Below are positions 49,836 to 62,387 of a stretch of 64,000 nucleotides of DNA, in pieces. Position numbers and translations under genes: made by a program. A model generated the notes under the pieces. The model was given only the letters and a program-made list of their open reading frames with translations, searched no databases and was not told the DNA's origin. Each line of letters starts with the position of its first letter. The stretch's first letter is position 1. Source of the DNA: Mesorhizobium sp. dw_380 (GTDB lineage: Bacteria > Pseudomonadota > Alphaproteobacteria > Rhizobiales > Rhizobiaceae); NCBI RefSeq assembly GCF_018588885.1, contig NZ_JAFFIW010000018.1:1-64000 (forward strand). Reading direction: 5' to 3'.

Positions 49836-50953
49836 CCTCCCCCTACCCCGCAATATCGGCCGACATCATCAGCCTCTTTGCCACGCGCGACACGCACGCT
49901 GTCGAGGTCGCCGTGCTGCAGCCGGCCGATCCCTTTCTCGACATGGCCGGCGAGGATTTGCGGCGCCGCATTTTCCTCACCGAGAGCGAGACCGGGCAGA
50001 CGCTGTGCCTGCGGCCGGAATTCACCATTCCGGTCTGTCTCGACCACATAAGTTCGCAGGCCGGCACGCCGCGCCGCTATTCCTATCTGGGCGAGGTGTT
50101 TCGGCAGCGCCGCGAAGGCGGCAACGAGTTCTTCCAGGCCGGCATCGAGGATCTCGGCGACCGCGACACCGCTGAGGCCGACGCCCGCTCGGTGGCCGAT
50201 GCGCACGCCCTGCTGTCGCTGGTGCTGCCGGGCCGGTCCCTGGCAATCACGCTGGGTGACCAGGCGATTTTCGAGGCGGTGCTCGCCGCCCTTGGCCTGC
50301 CACGCGGCTGGCGCATGCGGCTGGCCCGCGCCTTCGGCTCGGCGCCGATGCTTGAGGCCGCACTCGCCGACCTCGCCAATCCGCCGCGCAACAGCCAACT
50401 CTCCGGCCCCGTCGCCGCCCTTGTCCTCGACGGTGATCTCGAAGGTCTTTCCGCTTACATCGCCGGCGGCATGGAGGAGGCCGGCCTGTCTGCATCGGCC
50501 GGTCGGTCGCCGTCGGACATTGCGCGGCGACTGATCGAGAAAGCCGAATTGCGCAGCGTGCGGCTGTCGAACGAGGCCTTTGCTGCGCTGAAGACTTTCC
50601 TGGCGATCGACGTGCCGCTCGATGGCGCGGCGCAGGCGCTGGAAAGCTTTGCCGCCGGTGCAGGGCTTTCCTTGGGCGCCGCGCTGGAAAAATTCGCGGC
50701 CCGTGCCCGGGCGATCGAGGCGCATGGCCTGCCGGCGGGAAGAATCCGCTACGATGCCGCCTTCGGGCGCCCCCTCGACTACTATACCGGTGTGGTCTTT
50801 GAAATCGCCGCGCAGGACGGCGAACGTCCCCTGGCCGGCGGCGGCCGTTACGACCGGTTGCTGACACTGCTTGGCGCAAAGACTGCGATACCCGGCGTCG
50901 GCTTTTCGGTTTGGCTCGACCGCATCGAGGCGTTGCGGGAGACGGCACCATGA
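49832..50953 (+). CDS. hisZ: ATP phosphoribosyltransferase regulatory subunit
   Basis: 373 residues, a HisS-like catalytic-core paralogue: LRPEFTIPVCLDHI, RRYSYLGEVFRQRREGGNEFFQAGIEDLG (motif 2 region), FGRPLDYYTGVVFE and GGGRYDRLL. It lacks the anticodon domain and does not charge tRNA; it binds the short HisG and gives histidine feedback control. Its ATG overlaps the hisS stop and its stop overlaps the hisG start (ATGA), so all three are coupled. Confidence 0.95.
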   Translation: MTSPYPAISADIISLFATRDTHAVEVAVLQPADPFLDMAGEDLRRRIFLTESETGQTLCLRPEFTIPVCLDHISSQAGTPRRYSYLGEVFRQRREGGNEFFQAGIEDLGDRDTAEADARSVADAHALLSLVLPGRSLAITLGDQAIFEAVLAALGLPRGWRMRLARAFGSAPMLEAALADLANPPRNSQLSGPVAALVLDGDLEGLSAYIAGGMEEAGLSASAGRSPSDIARRLIEKAELRSVRLSNEAFAALKTFLAIDVPLDGAAQALESFAAGAGLSLGAALEKFAARARAIEAHGLPAGRIRYDAAFGRPLDYYTGVVFEIAAQDGERPLAGGGRYDRLLTLLGAKTAIPGVGFSVWLDRIEALRETAP

Positions 50954-51651
50954 TCACACTGGCGATCCCGTCGAAAGGCCGGCTGAAGGAGCAGGCGTTG
51001 GAAGTGCTGGCCAGAGCCGGCCTCACCCTCACCCTGCCTGGCGACCAGCGCAAATATCACGCCCGCGTCGAGGGCCTGGAAAATGTCGAAATCGCCTTCC
51101 TGTCGGCTTCCGAGATTGCTGGCGAGATCGGCCAGGGCGCGGTCGATCTCGGCATCACCGGCGAGGATCTGGTGCGGGAAAATCTGGCCGACTGGGAGGC
51201 GCGTGCGGAAATCGTCGCCCGCCTCGGCTTCGGCCATGCCGATGTCGTGGTGGCGGTGCCAGAGATCTGGCTCGACGTCGACAGCATGGCCGATCTCGAC
51301 GACGTCGCCGCCGATTTCCGCCAGCGCCATGGCCGCCGGCTCAGGATCGCCACCAAATACTGGCGGCTGACCCAGCAATTCTTCTCGCAGAAGCACGGTA
51401 TCCAGGTCTATCGCATCGTCGAGAGCTTAGGTGCCACCGAAGGCGCGCCGGCGGCTGGGCTTGCCGATGTCATCGTCGACATCACCACGACAGGCTCGAC
51501 GTTGCGCGCCAATCATCTCAAGGTGCTGGGCGATGGCGTCGTCTTGAAGTCGCAGGCCTGCCTAGTCGCATCGAAGAAGCCTCGTGCCGCGCTGGATGAA
51601 GCCCTCTTGCGCGACATAGCCGCGAAGATGAGCGCCCTCCCTCTCGCTTGA
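50950..51651 (+). CDS. hisG: ATP phosphoribosyltransferase catalytic subunit, short form
   Basis: 233 residues, the short HisG that needs HisZ. ITLAIPSKGRLKEQALE at the N-terminus, DLGITGEDLV, and the PRPP-binding loop DVIVDITTTGSTLRAN are present. It carries out the first step of histidine synthesis, ATP plus PRPP. The last seven codons (SALPLA region) and the stop are supplied by the left arm of a palindromic repeat (51634-51745). Confidence 0.95.
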   Translation: MITLAIPSKGRLKEQALEVLARAGLTLTLPGDQRKYHARVEGLENVEIAFLSASEIAGEIGQGAVDLGITGEDLVRENLADWEARAEIVARLGFGHADVVVAVPEIWLDVDSMADLDDVAADFRQRHGRRLRIATKYWRLTQQFFSQKHGIQVYRIVESLGATEGAPAAGLADVIVDITTTGSTLRANHLKVLGDGVVLKSQACLVASKKPRAALDEALLRDIAAKMSALPLA

Positions 51652-51745
51652 GGGGAGGGTCGCCTCACGCCGAGCACTGCCGCAAGGACCCCACCCGTCC
51701 ATCCGCCTTCGGCGGCTGTCCACCCTCCCCTCAAGAGGGAGGGAC
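51634..51745. repeat. 112-bp palindromic repeat overlapping the end of hisG
   Basis: Left arm 51635-51660 (CCCTCCCTCTCGCTTGAGG, then GGAGGGT) and right arm 51722-51743 (ACCCTCCCCTCAAGAGGGAGG) are complementary but for two bases. It belongs to the same broad class as 40616-40755 and may terminate the his transcript. Confidence 0.72.
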
Positions 51746-51818
51746 TCCAGTACCATCGGCGGGATTTCCACCGTCCCGGCAGGCTGATAGGCTTGGGTCG
51801 TGCTGGGAGGAAACAGCC

Positions 51819-53591
<1,773 letters not shown>

Positions 53592-53629
53592 GCAGAGGAA
53601 GCGCCAAGGGGACCAACATCTTCGTTACC

Positions 53630-54538
53630 TCAGACCGCGGATTTGAGGTGGTCGATGAAGGCGCGCAGCTTCGGCAGGATCTGGCGCTTGCCGGGATGAT
53701 AGAGGAAGACGCCCGGCGTCGTGGCGGCGATGCTGTCCAGCACGGGCTTGAGTTTTCCTTGCTCTATCGGACCCTCGGCGACGGGCCGAGGGATCTGCGC
53801 CAGCCCAATCCCTCGTATCGCGGCGCCGAGCAGCGTCGGATAATCGTGCGCGATCAGCGGGCCTGAAATCATCGCCTCGATTGCCTCGTTGCCGTCGACG
53901 AACGTCCAGGGCGCGATGGCACCGTTCGAGCGGCGCAGGCGCAAGCAGGCGTGGTGACGCAAGTCGTCGACGCGCTCGGGGTAGCCGTGGCGCTCGAGAT
54001 AGTCAGGGCTGCCGACGACCACGAACGAAAACGACGGAGTGAGCCGCACCGCGACCATGTCGGTGGCGACGAACTGGCCGAGGCGGATGCCGGCATCGAA
54101 CCCCCCGGCGGCCAGATCGACCATCTCGTCACTCGCAGCGATCTCCAGTTCGACTTCGGGATAGGCCTGGCAGAACGACGCGATCACCGGCTCCAGGATC
54201 AACGGCACGACAGCGCGGGGCACTGACAGGCGCAGCAGACCAGTCGGCCGTTGGCCGACATCGCGCGCCGCCTCGCCGGCGGCGACGATCTCCTCGAAGG
54301 CAGGGCCGGCGCGGTCGAGGAACCGCTGACCGGCCTCGGTCAAACCGACGCTCCGTGTCGTGCGGACAAACAGCGCCGCACCGATGCGCGCTTCCAGCGC
54401 ACGCACCGCCTGGCTCACGGCGGACGGCGTCACGCCAAGATCGGCGGCGGCGCGGCGGAAGTTGCGGTGCCTGGCGACAGCCAGGAACACCTCGACGCCC
54501 TCCAGGGCACCGTGCCGAACTGTGTAGTTCTGCTTCAT
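53630..54538 (-). CDS. LysR family transcriptional regulator
   Basis: 302 residues: LysR HTH at about 14-72 (FLAVARHRNFRRAAADLGV, TPSAVSQAVRALEARIG) and effector domain. The pattern (GQRPTGLLRLSVPRAVVPLILEPVIASFC; LERHGYPERVDDLRHHACLRLRR) is that of the DmlR/YafC-like branch with narrow local targets. It is divergent from the methyltransferase gene with 78 bases between, including an AT-rich patch (54547-54572), so it probably controls the methyltransferase-membrane protein pair. Confidence 0.9.
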   Translation of the reverse strand: MKQNYTVRHGALEGVEVFLAVARHRNFRRAAADLGVTPSAVSQAVRALEARIGAALFVRTTRSVGLTEAGQRFLDRAGPAFEEIVAAGEAARDVGQRPTGLLRLSVPRAVVPLILEPVIASFCQAYPEVELEIAASDEMVDLAAGGFDAGIRLGQFVATDMVAVRLTPSFSFVVVGSPDYLERHGYPERVDDLRHHACLRLRRSNGAIAPWTFVDGNEAIEAMISGPLIAHDYPTLLGAAIRGIGLAQIPRPVAEGPIEQGKLKPVLDSIAATTPGVFLYHPGKRQILPKLRAFIDHLKSAV

Positions 54539-54616
54539 AGGTTGTTGTGATTATACCGGATAGTCGAATTATGGAAGCGGGTCTAAGTAGGGGATGAACC
54601 CTGGAGACATCCTGCA

Positions 54617-55435
54617 ATGACCGATGGACTTGATGGCGTGCGCGACCACTATCGCGCGACCGGCCTGACTGAGCGGCTGAAGACGGTGCTGGCTGCCCTC
54701 GGCCCGGAGGATCAGCTTCTCACGCCACAGCAATTAGGCGTTCTCGACCAATTCCACACCCGTGGCCTTGCCGCGACCGCGGAGCTTGCCCAATTGGCGG
54801 GCATCGCCGCGGGCATGTCAGTTCTGGACGTCGGCTCGGGCATTGGCGGGCCGGCGCGCTTTCTGGCCGCGACCTATGGCTGTCGGGTTACTGGCGTCGA
54901 TCTCAGCGACCCTTTCGTGGATGCCGCGCGCTACCTGACCAAGCGCACGGGGCAGAGCGGGCAATTGTCGTTCCAGACCGCCAGCGCATTGGAGCTTCCG
55001 TTCGATGATGGCCGTTTCGACATCGTGTTGCTACAGCATGTGGCGATGAACATCTCCGACCGGGCGCGACTCTACAGCGAGATCCGGCGTGTTTTGAAAT
55101 CAGGCGGCAGATTTGCCACCTTTGACGTCGTGTTGGGCGAGGGCGAGCCGCATTATCCGCTCCCCTGGGCGCGAACGACAGCGACGAGCTTCCTCCTGAC
55201 AGCCGACGCGACGCGCGAGGCGATCGAACCGGCCGGCTTCCGTGTGCTGGCATGGCAAGACGACACCGAGGTGGCCAAGGCCTGGTTCCGGCAGTTGCGT
55301 GCGTCGGGTCCGCCGCCTTCGCCAAATCTCGGCGTGGTGATGGGACCAGACTTCGCTGAGCTTACCGCCAACCTGGGACGAAATCTCGCGGAAGGCCGGC
55401 TCGGCATCCTGACCGCCGTCTTCGAGGCCGCGTAG
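54617..55435 (+). CDS. Class I SAM-dependent methyltransferase
   Basis: 272 residues. SAM motif I is VLDVGSGIGGPARFLA (about residues 74-89), with an acidic residue at the end of strand 2 (VTGVDLSDPF), motif II FDIVLLQHVAMN, and motif III LKSGGRFATFDV. It resembles small-molecule or quinone/sterol-type methyltransferases (UbiE/Coq5-like). Twenty-five bases separate it from the following membrane-protein gene, likely one operon controlled by the divergent LysR. Confidence 0.87.
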   Translation: MTDGLDGVRDHYRATGLTERLKTVLAALGPEDQLLTPQQLGVLDQFHTRGLAATAELAQLAGIAAGMSVLDVGSGIGGPARFLAATYGCRVTGVDLSDPFVDAARYLTKRTGQSGQLSFQTASALELPFDDGRFDIVLLQHVAMNISDRARLYSEIRRVLKSGGRFATFDVVLGEGEPHYPLPWARTTATSFLLTADATREAIEPAGFRVLAWQDDTEVAKAWFRQLRASGPPPSPNLGVVMGPDFAELTANLGRNLAEGRLGILTAVFEAA

Positions 55436-55460
55436 ATCAACGGCTCACAGGAGAACCAGA

Positions 55461-55976
55461 ATGTCGACGGAAGCCATTTTCCAGACCCATCTTGTTCTAG
55501 GCTATGTCGCGTGGCTGCTTTGCTTCGGCGCGTACATCTGGCCCCGGCTCAAGTCGATGGACGGGGTCGCGGCGCAACGTGCGATCGCCACGCTGCACAG
55601 CTTCCGCTTCTTCGGGCTCGTCTTCATCCTTCCGGGCATCGTCAGCCCCGATCTGCCCGCCAGCTTCGCCACCTTTGCCGCCTATGGCGACTTCGCAACC
55701 GGCATGCTGGCCATGCTGGCGCTGCTCACCGTGAAGGTACGCCAGCTGTTCTGGGCGTTCGTCGTCGCCTTCAACGTCGTCGGCATGGTCGACCTCATCG
55801 TCGACTATTACCACGCCATCCAGGCCGATCTCCCTGCCCACGCAGGACTGCTGGGCGCCACCTACGCGATCTCGGTCATCTACGTGCCGCTGCTGATGAT
55901 CACGCACATCGTCGCGTTCTATTTTCTGCTACGTCCCAAGCAGAACGAGACGCGCGCCAGTGCGACGGCTTCCTAG
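55461..55976 (+). CDS. Integral membrane protein of unknown function
   Basis: 171 residues with four or five helices (about 8-28, 48-66, 75-92, 97-122 and 130-158). No family recognised. His11 (TQTHLVLGY-type QTHLVLGYVAWLL) and His46 near the second helix could bind a cofactor, but this is speculation. AGGAGAACC precedes the ATG. Co-directional with, and close to, the methyltransferase gene. Confidence 0.75.
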   Translation: MSTEAIFQTHLVLGYVAWLLCFGAYIWPRLKSMDGVAAQRAIATLHSFRFFGLVFILPGIVSPDLPASFATFAAYGDFATGMLAMLALLTVKVRQLFWAFVVAFNVVGMVDLIVDYYHAIQADLPAHAGLLGATYAISVIYVPLLMITHIVAFYFLLRPKQNETRASATAS

Positions 55977-56036
55977 GGTCGGGTCGACAGCAGTGTTCGG
56001 GCTGGACGCTCCGCGGCTTGCCATCAAGCACGCTTC

Positions 56037-56945
56037 TCACGCCGCCAGCATCGCCGCTCCCAGGTTGCGGATAATCTTGGCCAATTCCACGCATTCATCG
56101 TGCCTAGCATTGTTGCGCCGCCAGGCGAGGCAGATCATGCGTTGCGGCATCGGCTCCTGGAACGGCACGATCTTGAGGTCGGGGATGGTGCCGGCTGGCC
56201 CCGTGGCCATTTCGGGGATGAGCGTGACGCCGAGCCCATGCGCCACCATCTGTAGGAGCGTGGTCAGGCTGGTGGCGCCGTAGCTCGCCATCGCTACCGG
56301 ACGCACATTGCCGCAGACGGCCAGCGCCTGTTCGCGCAGGCAATGCCCTTCCTCCAGCAGCATCAGCCTTTCCAGTGCCGGGCTTTCGGGCGGAACCGGC
56401 GGCGAGGCAAAGGCCGGATCGCCTGCCGGCACGGCGAGGAAGAACCTGTCGGGAAACAGCGCTTCGGTGATCAGCCCGGGATGATCGAGCGGAAGTGCGG
56501 CGATGAAGGCATCGAGCTTCCGCGATGCGACGTCCTCGACCAAGGAAGTGGTGACCGCCTCGCGCAGTTCGAGCAGCAAGGCCGGAAAATGCTTTTTCAG
56601 TTCGGGCAGGGCGCGCGGCAGAAGGTAGGGCGCGACGGTCGGGATGATACCCAGCCGGAAGCGGCCCTCCATGGCCGTGCGGCCGCGCCGGGCCGTCGTT
56701 TCGACATCGCGTATGTCGGCAAGGATGCGTTCGATGCGCGGCAGGAGCGCGACCGCATCGTCCGTCATGCGGACCGACTTGCCGCCGCGTTCGAACAGCC
56801 GGCAGTTCAGCCGTTGCTCCATTTCCGCGATTTGCGAGGACAGCGCCGGCTGGCTGACCCCGGCGAGCTTTGCCGCCCGCCCGAAATGCAGCGTCTGCGC
56901 CAGCGCGTCGAAGTAATGCATCTGCCGGACAGTCAAGCCTATCAT
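56037..56945 (-). CDS. oxyR: Hydrogen peroxide sensor regulator OxyR
   Basis: 302 residues, LysR family. HTH at about 6-64. The redox-active pair is conserved: Cys202 and Cys211 in EEGHCLREQALAVCGN, matching Cys199 and Cys208 of E. coli OxyR (C-x8-C). It is divergent from katG with 148 bases between, the standard rhizobial arrangement, so peroxide-oxidised OxyR probably activates katG. Confidence 0.94.
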   Translation of the reverse strand: MIGLTVRQMHYFDALAQTLHFGRAAKLAGVSQPALSSQIAEMEQRLNCRLFERGGKSVRMTDDAVALLPRIERILADIRDVETTARRGRTAMEGRFRLGIIPTVAPYLLPRALPELKKHFPALLLELREAVTTSLVEDVASRKLDAFIAALPLDHPGLITEALFPDRFFLAVPAGDPAFASPPVPPESPALERLMLLEEGHCLREQALAVCGNVRPVAMASYGATSLTTLLQMVAHGLGVTLIPEMATGPAGTIPDLKIVPFQEPMPQRMICLAWRRNNARHDECVELAKIIRNLGAAMLAA

Positions 56946-57093
56946 AAGAAAATCCTATCGAAATGAACAGGAAAGGCAATTTGTTTTTATCGCGAATGCG
57001 GCCTAGTCTGGAACCATTCCAGATTGGTGCGGTCGCTTGGCCGCCCGCAAAAATCTCGGCAAAATCAAACCTCGGCAAAATCGGAGCAGTAAG

Positions 57094-59304
<2,211 letters not shown>

Positions 59305-59322
59305 TCCGAGCCAAGGACCAAC

Positions 59323-59354
59323 AAAAAGGCGCGGACCCGTGGTCCGCGCCTTTT
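59323..59354. terminator. Bidirectional terminator between katG and aqpZ
   Basis: AAAAA, then GGCGCGGACC (59328-59337), loop CGT, GGTCCGCGCC (59341-59350), then TTTT: a perfect 10-bp stem with an A-tract on one side and a T-tract on the other, serving both convergent genes. Confidence 0.93.
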
Positions 59355-59371
59355 GCATTCGGGTTTTAGAA

Positions 59372-60049
59372 TCAATCCTTTTCGAAGATGCGCGCCTTGG
59401 CGACGACGCCGGCAATGGCGCCGCCGATCAGCGGAGCGACGATGAACAGCCAGAGCTGGCTGAGTGCAGCACCGCCCGAAAACAGCGCCGGACCAATGGA
59501 GCGCGCCGGATTGACCGAGGTGCCGGTGACCGGGATCATGGCGAAGTGGATGCCGGCCAGCGTCAGGCCGATGACCAGCCCGGCAAACGCCGTCGAGTGC
59601 TTTTCAGCGGTAACGCCGAGGATCACCGTGACGAAGGTGAAGGTGCCGATCAGCTCCCACAGGAATGCCGAGCTCATGCCCCATTTCGTCACATCCCAGC
59701 CATTGGCGCCGAAGCCGCCAGTGTGGCCGCCGGCTTGACCGGAAACGATGATCCACAACGCCAGCGAAGCCAGGATGGCGCCGATGATCTGCGCGATCCA
59801 GTAGGGTATGACGTCCTTGGCCGGCAGCCGGCCGGCAAGGAAGACGCCGAGCGTCACCGCCGGATTGAGATGCGCGCCCGAAATCGGGCCGATCGCATAG
59901 GCCGCGGCGATAAGGCCGATGCCGAATGCCAGACCGATGCCTTCCTGGCCGAGCGGCAGCGCGCCGCCGAAGCCGCCCGTCACCACCGACGCCGTGCCTA
60001 TGAACACCAACAGAAATGTGCCTAGAACTTCCGCCAGATAAGTTTTCAT
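59372..60049 (-). CDS. aqpZ: Aquaporin Z-type water channel
   Basis: 225 residues, six helices and both half-helix NPA motifs (HLNPAVT and SVNPARS). The aromatic/arginine filter can be read as His in LAGIHFAM, Thr in VTGTSVNPARS and Arg of NPAR, with Phe in the first half, the water-selective AqpZ set. It passes water across the inner membrane. ATG 60049 with GAGAGGG upstream; the longer open frame to 60163 is not membrane-like. Confidence 0.94.
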   Translation of the reverse strand: MKTYLAEVLGTFLLVFIGTASVVTGGFGGALPLGQEGIGLAFGIGLIAAAYAIGPISGAHLNPAVTLGVFLAGRLPAKDVIPYWIAQIIGAILASLALWIIVSGQAGGHTGGFGANGWDVTKWGMSSAFLWELIGTFTFVTVILGVTAEKHSTAFAGLVIGLTLAGIHFAMIPVTGTSVNPARSIGPALFSGGAALSQLWLFIVAPLIGGAIAGVVAKARIFEKD

Positions 60050-60369
60050 TGCCCTCTCCTCGTAGCGATCCGCCGGTCCGCGTTTTCCGCGCCGCGAATC
60101 ATGGTGTGGAGAGTATTCCCAACGGAAAAACTTGGAAAGCAGAGCGGTTGCGTCACAAACCATGGTTGCAGTCGCCAGTTACGAACATTAGAGATCTTGC
60201 ATCTATTTGCCGATCTGCTGTTAACCGGACAGAGAGATATTTAGTCGTCGGGTGGATTCGCTTGCCTCGGTCGGGATTGCCGTCGTGGGATGGAAGCGGG
60301 GTTCAATCCGGACGTGAAAGGCTCTAAGAGCAGCCGAGAGATGATGTGCTCGATTTGATGGAATGACGA
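60050..60369. other. 320-base divergent promoter region, aqpZ / RsmB-like gene
   Basis: No gene-like frame or strong hairpin seen. A lower-GC patch (about 60170-60245, including ATTAGAGATCTTGCATCT and AGAGAGATATTTAGTCG) is the likely promoter zone. Confidence 0.4.
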
Positions 60370-61659
60370 ATGCGACTGGGCGGACGGCTGGCTGCGGCCA
60401 TCGAAGTGCTGGAGGACATTGGCAGGCGTCACCGGCCGGTGGCCGATGCGCTGAAGGATTGGGGCCTGTCACATCGCTTCGCCGGTGGCGGTGATCGCGC
60501 CGCGATCGGCAACATCGTCTACGACGCGCTGCGCCACAAGCGCTCCGCCGGCTGGTTGCTCGGCGACGACACACCACGCGCCGTCGGCTTCGGCGCTCTG
60601 CTGCTCGAATGGAGCCAGACGGCGCAGTCGCTCAACAACGCGCTTGATGGCGACAAATTCGCGCCGCCGCTGCTCAGTGCCACCGAGCTCCAGGCAATCG
60701 CCGGACGCCGGCTTGCCGACGCGCCGCCCGCGGTGCGGGCCGACATCCCCGACTGGTGCGAAAAGCTTTTCGAACGGGCTTTCGGCGAGACATGGGTCGA
60801 GGAGGGCGCGGCACTGGCGAAACGTCCTCCGCTCGACATCAGGGTCAACACGCTGCAGGCCAATCGCGACAAGGTGCTGGCCGAACTGGCGGATACCGGC
60901 GCGAAGGCGGCGCGAATCGCGCCAAATGGCATCCGCATTCCGCCCATCGATGGCGACGGCAGGCATCCGAATGTGCAGGCTGAGCCCGCCTTCCAGAAGG
61001 GCTGGTTCGAAGTCCAGGACGAAGGCTCGCAAATAGCGGCCGCCCTTGCCGGCGCCGAGGCTGGCATGCAGGTGCTCGACTTCTGCGCTGGCGCCGGCGG
61101 CAAGACGCTGGCGCTGTCGGCCGCGATGGACAATACAGGCCAGGTATTTGCCCATGACGCCGAAAAGGCGCGGCTGGCGCCGATCTTCGACCGCATCCGC
61201 CGCTCGGAAAATCGTAATGTGCAGGTGGTCACCAAGCCGGCCGAACTTGCCCCGCTGGCCAACCATATGGACGTGGTGTTGGTCGACGCACCCTGCACCG
61301 GCAGCGGCACCTGGCGCCGCCGCCCCGACGCCAAATGGCGGCTGACGCAGAGACAGCTCGACGCCCGCAAGGGCGAACAGTCGGCGATCCTTGATGCCGC
61401 ACGAGCCTATGTCAAACCCGGCGGCCTGCTGGCCTACATCACCTGCTCTGTCTTCGACGAGGAGAATGGCGAGCAGGTCGCGGCGTTTCGCGAGCGCCAC
61501 AGCAGCTATGTGCCCGTTGACCACCGCGCGTTGTGGAATGGCCATTTTCCAGGCCACGAGGCGGCCGCACGGATCGGCTCCGCCGGTGACATTTCACTGT
61601 CGCCATTGCTGAGCGGAACAGACGGTTTTTATTTCTGCGCGCTGCGCCGGACCAACTGA
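60370..61659 (+). CDS. RsmB/NOP-family RNA (cytosine-C5)-methyltransferase
   Basis: 429 residues. An N-terminal NusB-like helical region (1-~130) is followed by the methyltransferase core: motif I LDFCAGAGGKTLALS, motif IV VDAPCTGSGTWRRRPD (Pro-Cys catalytic), and motif VI YITCSVFDEENGEQV (second Cys). Such enzymes make m5C in rRNA or tRNA. Rhizobia carry more than one; whether this is the true RsmB (C967) is not certain. It begins at 60370 with no strong ribosome binding site seen. Confidence 0.9.
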   Translation: MRLGGRLAAAIEVLEDIGRRHRPVADALKDWGLSHRFAGGGDRAAIGNIVYDALRHKRSAGWLLGDDTPRAVGFGALLLEWSQTAQSLNNALDGDKFAPPLLSATELQAIAGRRLADAPPAVRADIPDWCEKLFERAFGETWVEEGAALAKRPPLDIRVNTLQANRDKVLAELADTGAKAARIAPNGIRIPPIDGDGRHPNVQAEPAFQKGWFEVQDEGSQIAAALAGAEAGMQVLDFCAGAGGKTLALSAAMDNTGQVFAHDAEKARLAPIFDRIRRSENRNVQVVTKPAELAPLANHMDVVLVDAPCTGSGTWRRRPDAKWRLTQRQLDARKGEQSAILDAARAYVKPGGLLAYITCSVFDEENGEQVAAFRERHSSYVPVDHRALWNGHFPGHEAAARIGSAGDISLSPLLSGTDGFYFCALRRTN

Positions 61660-61796
61660 GCCCTGCCGGACCCCAGTAATCTCCGGCCCCCCAACCATGA
61701 CTGCCGACGAGACGGATTGTTGCAGTGCAGCAAATGAGATTGCCTGCCGCCTATCCCTCTGCAATAAGCTTTGCCAGGCAAACGAAGGCAAAGGCG

Positions 61797-62255
61797 ATGG
61801 CAGCAAAGATCGTACCGGCTCCGGATTATGAGGATCGCGTCAGGTCGTCTTTCGCGCGCCAGCAGGCGATGGCCACGATCGGCGCCGAACTGACATTGGT
61901 GACCCCCGGCATCATCGAGATCGAGATGCCTTATTCGGCCGCACTGACCCAGCAGCACGGCTTTCTGCATGCTGGCGTCATCTCGACGGCATTGGACTCG
62001 GCCTGCGGTTACGCGGCCTTTTCCTTGATGCCGGAAAATTCGGGCGTGCTGACCATCGAGTTCAAGGTCAACCTGCTGGCGCCGGGCCGCGGCGAGCGTT
62101 TCCTCTTCCGTGGATCGGTGACCAAGCCCGGCCGCACCATCATCGTCGCCGATGGCCAGGCCTATGCCTTCGCCGCCGACGGCGAGGCCAAGCTGATCGC
62201 CACAATGACCGGCACGATGATGACGGTGGTCGGCCGTGACGGGATCGCGGGGTGA
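61797..62255 (+). CDS. PaaI-type hotdog-fold thioesterase
   Basis: 152 residues, single hotdog domain. The active-site segment HGFLHAGVISTALDSACGYAA and EFKVNLLAPGRGERFLFRGSV fit the PaaI/YbgC-like 4HBT group that hydrolyse aryl- or acyl-CoA thioesters. ATG 61797 gives the usual family length; an open extension to 61725 is unlikely. It lies 137 bases after the RsmB-like gene and 132 before the nucleosidase gene. Confidence 0.87.
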   Translation: MAAKIVPAPDYEDRVRSSFARQQAMATIGAELTLVTPGIIEIEMPYSAALTQQHGFLHAGVISTALDSACGYAAFSLMPENSGVLTIEFKVNLLAPGRGERFLFRGSVTKPGRTIIVADGQAYAFAADGEAKLIATMTGTMMTVVGRDGIAG

Positions 62256-62258
62256 GAG

Positions 62259-62354
62259 CCGGGTTCGCCGAAGGCGAATTGAAAGGTCCGGTGGACCTTT
62301 CAAAGGGCTCGAACCGGGGAGCTGCCGGAGGCAGCGGGTCCCCGGCTGCGCCGG
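62259..62354. repeat. Cluster of nested inverted repeats
   Basis: CCGGGTTCG (62259-62267) and CGAACCGGG (62310-62318) enclose TTCGCC/GGCGAA and a perfect TTGAAAGGTCC (62279-62289) and GGACCTTTCAA (62293-62303); then GCTGCC-GGA-GGCAGC (62321-62335) and CCGGC-TGC-GCCGG (62342-62354). At least four hairpins in 96 bases, filling the gap before the nucleosidase gene. Confidence 0.75.
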
Positions 62355-62387
62355 TGGCAATAGCATAGGCAAGCAGGAGGGATCGTC

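Noticed and set aside
54547..54572. AT-rich ATTATACC...GAATTAT patch as a LysR operator
   Set aside because: The two ends are not inverted repeats and no clear T-N11-A dyad could be shown; kept only as probable promoter zone in the LysR entry.
56940..57000. CTATC and CTATCG half-sites near the oxyR start as an OxyR operator
   Set aside because: The spacing (about 15 bases) does not match the OxyR ATAG-N7-CTAT-type arrangement, and one half lies inside the oxyR start codon region; too weak to call.
62310..62354. On the minus strand, a GGTTCGAGCCC-like box next to a hairpin looks like the T-arm and variable arm of a tRNA-Ser
   Set aside because: The stem flanking the TTCGA loop does not pair (CCCGG against CCTTT), and no acceptor stem or anticodon arm is present; it is part of the inverted-repeat cluster.
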